Shown here one piece after another: positions 28,475 to 35,654 of a stretch of 64,000 nt of DNA. Positions within the stretch are counted from its first letter, which is position 1. Each line of letters opens with the position of its first letter. This DNA is from Methylotenera sp. GTDB taxonomy: Bacteria > Pseudomonadota > Gammaproteobacteria > Burkholderiales > Methylophilaceae. The notes beneath the pieces are model-generated. The model had not been told where the DNA came from, did no database searches, and was given only the letters and a program-made list of their open reading frames with translations. The stretch covers positions 1-64,000 of the forward strand of contig JAUSAG010000046.1 in NCBI GenBank assembly GCA_030652995.1. Direction: 5' to 3'. Position numbers and translations under genes: made by a program.

Positions 28475-29563
28475 TTAGAAAGCAAAGATAATGGCCGTTG
28501 TGGCAATCAAGTTGTTTTGACTTGGCTGGTCATTATTCAGATAGATTTTATCTTTACTGTGAAATTTTCTTAATTCTGCTCGCAAAGTGACATTACTTAA
28601 CACCTTGAAGTCAGCATTTGCAGAATAACTCATCGTTCTGAAACCAGATGGCGTGCCTGTATCAACAATTACTCCGTTTTTATCCTGATAGTATTCTGCT
28701 CTTAGCGAGAAGCCTAACTTGTCAGAATAGCGATATCGAGCAATAGCTATAGGCGTAAACCATAAATTGTAGTGGCTACTGCCTCTCGCTTTTTGTTCTG
28801 CACCAATATCAAATCCAGCAATTAAACTCCAATCCTCATTTAGCTGATATTGCCCGTAAAAATTATGAAAATAACGCATCTTCCGGTTTTGATCCGACTT
28901 ATCGTTACCAATAAATGAACTGCTATTAAGTGTAATCTTGGAGTTCGGTTTGTAAGTGAGTTGATGCCCGATTGATGGCATCGTGCTACCGTCTGACCGC
29001 TGGATGCGTTGCCAGCCGTTTAACAATAATCCGCTGGCATACCACTTACCATCTTCCGAAGTATACGAAACTCTCAAACCCGTCTCGAAATAGGGCGAAT
29101 TATCGGCAAGAATACTTCTAGTCAACGTCCAATTCTCTGCCCCAATCGCACTTTCAAAACCGATATGAGAGGGCAATACGCCCGCATCAAGCCACAGGTT
29201 ATATTGGTCAGACAATTTAAGACCAACGTTTGCCTCAAATACTTTTTGCAAATCATCGGGCTCCAAGGCATAGTTGGCTCTCATATAAGAACCTGAACCT
29301 AGGGCAAGATTTGCTCTGATATTTTCAGACTCCAGCTTTACTTTTATAATTGCCAGATTGATACTAGGCGCCCCTAACCTATTATGGCTATAGGCAAAAC
29401 TTGGGCGTGTGTTACTTGAGCCGTGATCAAAATCATGGATATAGTAAGTTTCAAGATATCCACCCAAACTTAAAGCATGCTTTTCCTCCTGCGACGTTTC
29501 GCTTGCCAACGTAGCGCCAGAAAAAACAAATGCTGTTATCAGAAAGAATAACTGATCTTTCAC
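28475..29563 (-). CDS. outer-membrane beta-barrel, putative porin-2 (OmpL-like/BBP2) family
   Basis: Probable porin of 362 residues. It has a signal peptide (cleavage near GATLAS), many alternating hydrophobic/polar beta-strands, and a C-terminal phenylalanine (ATTAIIFAF), the hallmark of BAM-assembled barrels. The sequence GGYLETYYIHDFDHG and the general pattern resemble the putative beta-barrel porin-2 family. It lies 9 bp downstream of a DUF2490 gene in the same direction, and both are closed by the terminator at 28363. Substrate is unknown. Confidence 0.7.
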   Translation of the reverse strand: MKDQLFFLITAFVFSGATLASETSQEEKHALSLGGYLETYYIHDFDHGSSNTRPSFAYSHNRLGAPSINLAIIKVKLESENIRANLALGSGSYMRANYALEPDDLQKVFEANVGLKLSDQYNLWLDAGVLPSHIGFESAIGAENWTLTRSILADNSPYFETGLRVSYTSEDGKWYASGLLLNGWQRIQRSDGSTMPSIGHQLTYKPNSKITLNSSSFIGNDKSDQNRKMRYFHNFYGQYQLNEDWSLIAGFDIGAEQKARGSSHYNLWFTPIAIARYRYSDKLGFSLRAEYYQDKNGVIVDTGTPSGFRTMSYSANADFKVLSNVTLRAELRKFHSKDKIYLNNDQPSQNNLIATTAIIFAF

Positions 29564-29572
29564 ATTAACCCC

Positions 29573-30280
29573 TTAAAAAGTAAGCATTAGCGTAGTGGAT
29601 AGCACGTGATTTTCCGTGTCACTATTCTTATGCAGATTCACGTATTGATTTAGATACCCAATCTCTAACTTAGCATTAGGATTAAACGCCCAATTACCCC
29701 CTATAAAAGCTCTATTTTGATCAAACCCTTTTTGGGTGCCAAAATCCGTATCATTCAGATTAACGAAATATTCATCATAAAGTACCCACTGCAACTGAGG
29801 ATTAAGACCGCTGGGTAAGGTGAAGCGAAACATCTGACGCAGTTTAAAGCTAGTATCTACTGAGTTCTCAATAAAGCGCTGCTCGTAACGCGTGCGGCTT
29901 TGAATGTTAAGTGAATGAATAGGAGAAAAATTGTACAAGAACTGTTGCCAGAGGCGGTTTTCTTCAAAAGCCGACTTGCCCGCAGGGTGCGTTATCACAT
30001 AAGCGTAACCCAACCATACACTGGCCTGTTTTGAAAGCGCATAAGAAACTGCTGGGCGCACAAGCACCTGATCAAGGTGCTCGCCTTCTTGCCGCCAGCG
30101 CGGCTGAAGTTCAGCATACCAGCGCCAGTTTTCCAGTGGCATTGCCCCAGTGGCGTTTACATTGAACCAAAAGCGGCCATCTTCTTCTGTGTTATCTGCA
30201 TAAGTTGGCAGACTGGTGAAGCACAACATGGCAAGAAAAACCACAACTACAAAATGCATTATTATATTTCTTCTCATCAT
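29573..30280 (-). CDS. DUF2490-family outer-membrane beta-barrel protein
   Basis: About 235 residues from the ATG at 30280. The frame is open to a TTG at 30298, and a later ATG at 30259 would also leave a complete signal peptide (cleavage near LPTYA). Sequence such as WRWYAELQPRWRQEGEHLDQ and LRPAVSYAL..WLGYAY and the C-terminal TTLMLTF match the DUF2490 pattern of small barrels. Function is unknown. It forms an operon with the downstream barrel protein, so the pair may make one envelope system. Confidence 0.7.
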   Translation of the reverse strand: MMRRNIIMHFVVVVFLAMLCFTSLPTYADNTEEDGRFWFNVNATGAMPLENWRWYAELQPRWRQEGEHLDQVLVRPAVSYALSKQASVWLGYAYVITHPAGKSAFEENRLWQQFLYNFSPIHSLNIQSRTRYEQRFIENSVDTSFKLRQMFRFTLPSGLNPQLQWVLYDEYFVNLNDTDFGTQKGFDQNRAFIGGNWAFNPNAKLEIGYLNQYVNLHKNSDTENHVLSTTLMLTF

Positions 30281-30373
30281 ATAAAATCTAATGTCCAAAA
30301 CGTAAATGTATCACAACAGGCATGGTCGGCATGCTTCACTGTTTACCCTGAACGTTTGCGATATTAATGACGT

Positions 30374-30398
30374 AAAAAAACCCCGCAATTGCGGGGTT
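30374..30398 (-). terminator. intrinsic terminator of the OprO/OprP-like porin gene
   Basis: AACCCCGC (30379-30386) pairs with GCGGGGTT (30391-30398) over a 4-nt AATT loop. On the minus strand it is followed by a run of seven T residues. It lies 27 bp after the porin stop codon. Confidence 0.9.
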
Positions 30399-30424
30399 AA
30401 AGACATTACTAATCAATTCATTAA

Positions 30425-31906
30425 TTAGTAATTGAACTGCAGTTGCATACGGATTGCATCAGCACTAAATGTTTCATAATCAGCATTTGGGCCACCAAGA
30501 TTTGCTGTTGTTTGTGATGCGCCAACTACCAAGTTCGAACGCTTCATGCGGTGGTAGTAAGCCACAAACTCAACTTCTGGGGCAATTTGCCACTCGGCAC
30601 CAACCTCCCAATCATTCACACGGTTTTGGGCTGCGTTTGATTCAGCCTTATTGTAACCATCAAAATACTGCCATTTAATAAACGGAATTAAAGTACCATT
30701 GGTGCCCAAAAATTTGAAGTTATCAATTTGATACATCGCCTGTACGTAACCACCATTCAAACTTTCGTTTTTAATAGTATTTGTAGCGAGATCCAACCCT
30801 GGTGTTTTACCCCAGTTCCATTCACCCTGCAGGCCAAACGGTTGTGGATACATCATAAAGCTCACACCAATACGCTCATCGTCAAACCCATTTCTTTCAG
30901 CCAGTCTAGGTGTACAAGTGGCAAAGTTGGTTGTTGTAGCCGCAGTACCACAACCCAATGCCGCAGCAGTACCAGTACTACCAGCAGTTAAGGTTCGACC
31001 AACGTTATTACGATAAGCTCCTTGTGAAACAGGAACGTAATCACCTTTATAGGCTTGAATGCCCGCTTCAAAAATTTGACCAGTTTGTGTTTTCCAAGGA
31101 TGTGTGTAACGCGCTACAACATGGTAGTTATCATTCTGCTCACGATTATTGGCACCTTGACCGTTATACGCACCTAAAGCGAATTGACCATAATTGCCGG
31201 AGTGTTTTAAACCTAACTCAGCAATCTCTTTAAATAAGGCTTGCGTTGTTTCCGGTGTGTAGTAATAAAAAGCGCCTAAATCACGCTCATCTTTTACTGC
31301 ACTGTTGAAAGCATCCGCACGATCCAAAGCTAAACGATTCTGTGAAGATTGCAGGTTCTCAAAACCATAAGGCACTTTAGACTGACCTACACGAATACGA
31401 TGAACTTTATCTTTTGTTAAGTAAAAATCGCCATAAAAATCTCTTAATTGACCTAGATTGCCAGTAGTACCTGCAGATGAAGCGAAATCTGGTTGAATAT
31501 AAATACCCAAATGATCTCCTACATCGCCCGAAATTACTACACGCGCACGGCGAATCAAAAAGTTTTTATCTTGATCACCAAGCGAGCGATCATTACCGAC
31601 AGAACGATCTGAAAACAAGTTTACACCTACGTCATCACCGCCCACCATCGCTGTATTACGTGTTTGCAAGTAGCCACGAATTGACAGTTTGTTTGACCAT
31701 TGTTTTTTTTCTTTTTTCTTTTGACTTTCAGCTTCTGCACTACGACCCTTGGTTAACAATTCCCCTTCTTCTTCTGTCAACACCCCTTTTGATACCAATG
31801 CATTGACGATATCTGTCGTAGAGTCAGCAGATGCCTGTGTACCAAAGCCCATCAGAACTGAACCTGCAAGCGCTGCTGCCAACATGCCACGTAGTTTGTA
31901 GTTCAT
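30425..31906 (-). CDS. phosphate-selective porin (OprO/OprP-like)
   Basis: Outer-membrane porin of 493 residues. It has a signal peptide (cleavage near ASA), a charged coiled segment (about 50-70, KKKEKKQWSN) typical of OprO/OprP-type porins, then beta-strand-rich sequence with LSIRGYLQTR and FLIRRARVVISGDVG. It ends in QLQFNY, a normal barrel terminus. A Pho-box-like site lies 69 bp upstream of the start, with a -10-like CAAAAT ten bases after it. This links it to phosphate starvation and to the pst genes at 44-48 kb. Selectivity for phosphate over other anions is inferred. Confidence 0.85.
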   Translation of the reverse strand: MNYKLRGMLAAALAGSVLMGFGTQASADSTTDIVNALVSKGVLTEEEGELLTKGRSAEAESQKKKEKKQWSNKLSIRGYLQTRNTAMVGGDDVGVNLFSDRSVGNDRSLGDQDKNFLIRRARVVISGDVGDHLGIYIQPDFASSAGTTGNLGQLRDFYGDFYLTKDKVHRIRVGQSKVPYGFENLQSSQNRLALDRADAFNSAVKDERDLGAFYYYTPETTQALFKEIAELGLKHSGNYGQFALGAYNGQGANNREQNDNYHVVARYTHPWKTQTGQIFEAGIQAYKGDYVPVSQGAYRNNVGRTLTAGSTGTAAALGCGTAATTTNFATCTPRLAERNGFDDERIGVSFMMYPQPFGLQGEWNWGKTPGLDLATNTIKNESLNGGYVQAMYQIDNFKFLGTNGTLIPFIKWQYFDGYNKAESNAAQNRVNDWEVGAEWQIAPEVEFVAYYHRMKRSNLVVGASQTTANLGGPNADYETFSADAIRMQLQFNY

Positions 31907-31974
31907 TTAAATTTCCTCTTAGTTTTAATGATTTTTACTGCGTTTTTAAACAGAGGCGATTTTGATAGCTCTGT

Positions 31975-31992
31975 ATTACAGTTTGATGACAA
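31975..31992 (-). promoter_or_regulatory. Pho box upstream of the porin gene
   Basis: Minus-strand TTGTCATCAAACTGTAAT matches the E. coli Pho-box consensus (CTGTCATAWAWCTGTCAY) at 15 of 18 positions by my count. Exactly ten bases after it comes CAAAAT (31964-31959), at the spacing used in PHO promoters where PhoB replaces the -35 contact. Confidence 0.7.
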
Positions 31993-32038
31993 GGAATCAT
32001 TTAGTAAGAACTAAGACGTGAGTGTTGTTTTTAGGCAA

Positions 32039-32085
32039 CAAAAAACCGCTCGCTAAAATTAACTAGCCAAGCGGTTCTTGTTTTG
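32039..32085. terminator. bidirectional terminator downstream of lysS
   Basis: AACCGCT (32045-32051) pairs with AGCGGTT (32070-32076), with an inner GCTA/TAGC pair. An A-run on one side gives T residues on the minus strand, and TTGTTTT follows on the plus strand. It most likely ends the prfB-jet-TA-lysS transcript. Confidence 0.7.
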
Positions 32086-32091
32086 GACTAC

Positions 32092-32151
32092 GTTCCCTGA
32101 GCTTACCGAAGGGGCATGCTCACTAACCAAGCTTGCCGAACTGCAGGAAAC
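32092..32151. repeat. REP-like palindromic repeat (copy A), 3' of lysS
   Basis: Element starting GTTCCCTGAGCTTACCGAAGG and ending CCGAACTGCAGGAAAC, with the internal block GGCATGCTCACTAACCAAGC. The same internal block with one change, and the same GTTCCCT...GGGAAC type ends, recur at 41590-41663 upstream of prfB. The CTTCGACAAGCT-type core is a common dispersed palindrome in proteobacteria. Confidence 0.7.
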
Positions 32152-32167
32152 ATCGCTTCTTTTAGAA

Positions 32168-33715
32168 TTAACTTTCTGCGCGCATATGCGGAAACAGAAT
32201 CACATCTCGAATACTGGCACTATCAGTAATCATCATCACTAGTCGATCAATGCCAATACCACAGCCGCCGGTAGGAGGCATACCATATTCCAAAGCACGA
32301 ATAAAATCAGCATCATAGTACATCGCCTCATGATCGCCAGCTTCTTTGGCTTTCATCTGCGCATGGAAGCGTGCCGCTTGGTCTTCTGCATCATTCAACT
32401 CACTGAAACCGTTAGCAATTTCACGCCCACACACAAAGAGCTCAAAACGCTCAGTGATTTCAGGGTTTGCATCTGAAGCCCGCGCTAGCGGTGAAACTTC
32501 AACCGGGTAATCAATAATGTAAGTTGGCTCCCATAACTGGCTTTCAGCAGTTTCTTCAAACAATGCTAATTGCAATGCCCCTAAGCCAGCATGGTCGAAT
32601 GGCTTAGTGCCGAATTTAAGAATTTCTGCACGCAGAAATGCCATGTCGCTAAGTTGCTGAAGGGTATATTGCGGTGCGTATTTCTGTATCGCCCCAACAA
32701 TGGTCAAACGTTGAAATGGTTTGCTCAAATCCAACTCACGACCTTGGTACTGCAATACTGCCGAGCCGGTAGCTGCAATTGCCGCAGTACGAATACAGCG
32801 TTCGGTAAAGTCCATTAGCCACAGATAATCGGTGTAAGCCGCATAAAACTCCATCATGGTAAATTCAGGGTTATGACGAACGCTTAAACCCTCATTGCGG
32901 AAATTGCGGTTAACTTCAAACACGCGCTCAAAGCCACCCACTACCAACCTTTTCAAATAAAGTTCAGGTGCAATACGCATGAACATTTGCATATCCAAAG
33001 CGTTGTGATGTGTAATAAAAGGCTTGGCCGACGCCCCGCCTGGAATCGGGTGTAACATTGGCGTTTCAACTTCTAAAAATTGATTATCCAACATAAAGCT
33101 ACGAATCGCCGACACTACTTTGCTACGCGCAATAAAGGTTGCACGTGTTTCTTCAGACACAATTAAATCAACATAGCGCTGACGATATTTCACCTCTTGG
33201 TCTTGCAGGCCATGAAACTTTTCAGGCAACGGACGCAGTGACTTGGTCAGCAGGCGTAGTGCAGATACTTTTACTGAAAGCTCGCCGGTTTTGGTTTTAA
33301 ACAACACACCTTCTGCGGCAACAATATCGCCCAAATCCCAATGCTTGAACGCATCGTAAATAGCCTCGCTGTCAGCAGAGGTCAGATTATCTTTTGAAAT
33401 AAATAACTGAATGCGACCAGTGCTATCCTGTACCGTCGCAAAGCTGGCCTTACCCATGACGCGTTTCAGCATCATACGACCGGCGATGCTGACGCGTACG
33501 GCCTTCGGATCGAGAACTTCGTTATCAAACCCGCCAAACTCAGCATGCAATAATGCCGCTTGAGAGTCAGGCTTGAAATCATTTGGAAAAGCGACGCTGC
33601 CATTTAATTTAGCGCTTTCGCGCAGTGCTTTTAGCTTCTCACGGCGTTCGGCGATGACATGGTTTTCGTCTTGTGGAACAGCATCATTGGCTTGGTTTGT
33701 GTGTTTTTCAGTCAT
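32168..33715 (-). CDS. lysS: lysyl-tRNA synthetase (class II)
   Basis: Attaches lysine to tRNA-Lys. The 515-residue protein has an N-terminal OB-fold anticodon-binding domain (about 60-170, [20 protein letters not shown]) and a class II catalytic core. Motif 2 lies in [20 protein letters not shown] and motif 3 in [13 protein letters not shown]. In E. coli it directly follows prfB. Here seven kilobases of defence genes separate the two, yet the vapC stop and the lysS start are only 1 bp apart, so lysS appears to depend on read-through from upstream or on a promoter inside the island. Confidence 0.96.
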   Translation of the reverse strand: MTEKHTNQANDAVPQDENHVIAERREKLKALRESAKLNGSVAFPNDFKPDSQAALLHAEFGGFDNEVLDPKAVRVSIAGRMMLKRVMGKASFATVQDSTGRIQLFISKDNLTSADSEAIYDAFKHWDLGDIVAAEGVLFKTKTGELSVKVSALRLLTKSLRPLPEKFHGLQDQEVKYRQRYVDLIVSEETRATFIARSKVVSAIRSFMLDNQFLEVETPMLHPIPGGASAKPFITHHNALDMQMFMRIAPELYLKRLVVGGFERVFEVNRNFRNEGLSVRHNPEFTMMEFYAAYTDYLWLMDFTERCIRTAAIAATGSAVLQYQGRELDLSKPFQRLTIVGAIQKYAPQYTLQQLSDMAFLRAEILKFGTKPFDHAGLGALQLALFEETAESQLWEPTYIIDYPVEVSPLARASDANPEITERFELFVCGREIANGFSELNDAEDQAARFHAQMKAKEAGDHEAMYYDADFIRALEYGMPPTGGCGIGIDRLVMMITDSASIRDVILFPHMRAES

Positions 33716-33716
33716 A

Positions 33717-34175
33717 TTATTGTGTCAGTGAATTATTAAAATAATGCGTGCTAAAGTGAAGCGATTGCGCCACCGTCGCCATTTCTTTATCTGCCGTGGC
33801 TAAGCGTTTAATCTGCGCTTTTTTGGCAATCGTTAAGTGCATTGCGTCTAGACTTCTAAGTGATAAAGGGGCAACGCTATCTATCAATAGCTTAGCTTCT
33901 TTAAAAACTTGCATTGAAATCGGCGTTAATTGAAACCACGCTTCTTGCAATTGTAGTGCTAAGGTTTTTTCTGTTTGCAAGCGGTAAGCATTTGTAATGG
34001 CCCCACTTCTTTCCATACGCCTAAGCGAGCAGTCCAGCTCAAGCAAAACAAGCTCACTCAAAATAAGTGGGCTACCTTGATTGAAAAATTCAACGACATC
34101 CTGAGTGTAAGCCTCAATCACAAACCATTTTACCAATACGCTAGTATCAATATAAATTGCGTCACTATCAGGCAT
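33717..34175 (-). CDS. vapC: VapC-type PIN-domain toxin
   Basis: PIN-domain ribonuclease of about 152 residues (ATG at 34175, or 34184 with three more residues). The acidic metal-binding residues appear in [30 protein letters not shown] and LATADKEM, so the active site looks intact. It overlaps the Phd-type antitoxin gene by a few bases, the classical toxin-antitoxin layout. Target RNA is unknown. It ends 1 bp before lysS. Confidence 0.88.
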   Translation of the reverse strand: MPDSDAIYIDTSVLVKWFVIEAYTQDVVEFFNQGSPLILSELVLLELDCSLRRMERSGAITNAYRLQTEKTLALQLQEAWFQLTPISMQVFKEAKLLIDSVAPLSLRSLDAMHLTIAKKAQIKRLATADKEMATVAQSLHFSTHYFNNSLTQ

Positions 34176-34407
34176 TGCGCTCATCTTGAATATATTTGTC
34201 GGTGCCCTCTTCTAACATGGGCATTTGATCATGCAACCATTGCATTGAAATCGGCTTACGCTTTGGCTGCTCCGCTGGGGCTTCATAAGGCACCACCCGC
34301 GCAAACGGCTTACCGTGATTGGTTAAAATCACCTCACCCGCCTCTAACAAAGCTTCTGCCAGTACGCCACTACTAGCGCGAATTTCGCGCATGCCTAATG
34401 TTTTCAT
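34168..34407 (-). CDS. Phd/YefM-family antitoxin
   Basis: Small DNA-binding antitoxin (79 residues). The N-terminal Phd/YefM fold is seen in MREIRASSGVLAEALLEAGE and VILTNHGKPFARVVPY. The C-terminal part is charged and probably disordered, as expected of the toxin-binding arm. A strong RBS (AAGGAG) lies seven bases before the ATG. A perfect 9-bp inverted repeat sits 34-61 bp upstream and is its likely autoregulatory operator. Its stop overlaps the start of vapC. Confidence 0.88.
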   Translation of the reverse strand: MKTLGMREIRASSGVLAEALLEAGEVILTNHGKPFARVVPYEAPAEQPKRKPISMQWLHDQMPMLEEGTDKYIQDERNA

Positions 34408-34440
34408 GTCATCGCTCCTTATTCACACTTAGATGTATAT

Positions 34441-34468
34441 TGTGACACAAATTGAAAAATGTGTCACA
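34441..34468. promoter_or_regulatory. perfect inverted repeat, probable antitoxin operator, overlapping the jetD stop
   Basis: TGTGACACA (34441-34449) and TGTGTCACA (34460-34468) are exact reverse complements with a 10-bp spacer. The upper arm includes the jetD stop codon (34464-34466). The position just upstream of the phd start and the palindromic form fit Phd/YefM binding. Confidence 0.7.
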
Positions 34469-35651
34469 AATATCCTTCTTGCTCGCCTTTTTTCTGATGC
34501 ACTTTCATGTAATCCGCCAACACTTTTAATTCAGTTGGTAAGGTTTGTTTTAACAATCCTGCAAGTTGTTGATTATCAAACTCTGAAAGCGGTTTTTTGC
34601 TAGTTAAACTTTCTAACGCTTCTACGCTCATTTTCCAGGCAACAGCTTCATTGCCCGTTTCGTAACATAAGGCAATTGCACTTAACGCGATTGCAATACC
34701 TGCCGGGTCTGGGTCGCAAGCGATTTTTGCGGGAGCTGGTGCGATATTTATTACATGTTTAACCGCTTCTTTCCACCAACTGGGCGGATAACCTGGCAAC
34801 CAAATGACACCTTCTTCAGCTTGCCGATTTCTCGCCACACGCTCAAAACTGGTGCGGTTTTCTACCAAAATCCAGGTGGTGACAGTGCTATTTGCAGACC
34901 GTATGCTTTTCACCGTTGCTGGCGTTAAGGCGGCAAAATCTGGCATGGCACTCAAGTGAATGTCACCTAAGCTGGTGTGCAAAACAATATTGGCTGAAAG
35001 CAACAATAAAGGCGTATGACGCTCAATATTTAACTCAGCTAAATCAAAATGTGCATCTAACCAAGCCCATTCTGTTTTGCTGATTTCTTTTGTGGCGGCG
35101 CGGGCAAACAGTGAGAAATCGCGATATGTGCCTACACGTTCATCTGTACGCCAAGCCAATAAAGACCGTACCAATGTAGCGCGATAAATAGCGCGGCTTA
35201 TAGGCATGGCATCTAAGGCACTTAACGTTGTAAGCAAAGATGCGTTATCTTCCGCATTAACTTGTAGCTCAGCACGTAAATTTTGCCATTGTGTTGCTAC
35301 ATCATCCATATCTGGCAAACCAAGCTGATTGCGCAAGGCTTTCAGCGCACGTAACTCAACGCGATACGGCCACCAATCACCGTGCTTGCGCTCCTCATCC
35401 ACTATTGCCCAGCCGTTGCTTAAAAGCCAATCAAGCAAGGTTTCGGCGCTGATTTTTTTGGTTAACCCTGCTTTTTTAAGCAAAGTCTCCCAGCGACTAT
35501 TGCCACCAAGGCGCAACCACTGCTCTAATAGTTCGCGCCATTCTGTGGGGATAGCTGCAAGTGAAGTAGGCGAAACATCAGCATAACGCCTACGTTTCTT
35601 TGGTAAACGCAGTTTATCCAGATATTCAATTTTTAAGGCATTGCTCGACAT
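34464..35651 (-). CDS. jetD: Wadjet nuclease subunit JetD (TOPRIM, DUF2220/DUF3322-like)
   Basis: Nuclease component of the Wadjet plasmid-defence complex, 395 residues. An N-terminal domain (about 1-170) precedes a winged-helix/TOPRIM-like C-terminal half. The TOPRIM glutamate is E264 in WILVENRTSF and the DxD pair is D313/D315 in ACDPDPAGIA, so catalytic residues look complete. In Wadjet systems JetD cleaves circular DNA after loop extrusion by JetABC. It follows jetC by 3 bp. The final codon overlaps the antitoxin operator. Confidence 0.88.
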   Translation of the reverse strand: MSSNALKIEYLDKLRLPKKRRRYADVSPTSLAAIPTEWRELLEQWLRLGGNSRWETLLKKAGLTKKISAETLLDWLLSNGWAIVDEERKHGDWWPYRVELRALKALRNQLGLPDMDDVATQWQNLRAELQVNAEDNASLLTTLSALDAMPISRAIYRATLVRSLLAWRTDERVGTYRDFSLFARAATKEISKTEWAWLDAHFDLAELNIERHTPLLLLSANIVLHTSLGDIHLSAMPDFAALTPATVKSIRSANSTVTTWILVENRTSFERVARNRQAEEGVIWLPGYPPSWWKEAVKHVINIAPAPAKIACDPDPAGIAIALSAIALCYETGNEAVAWKMSVEALESLTSKKPLSEFDNQQLAGLLKQTLPTELKVLADYMKVHQKKGEQEGYL

Positions 35652-35654
35652 TAA

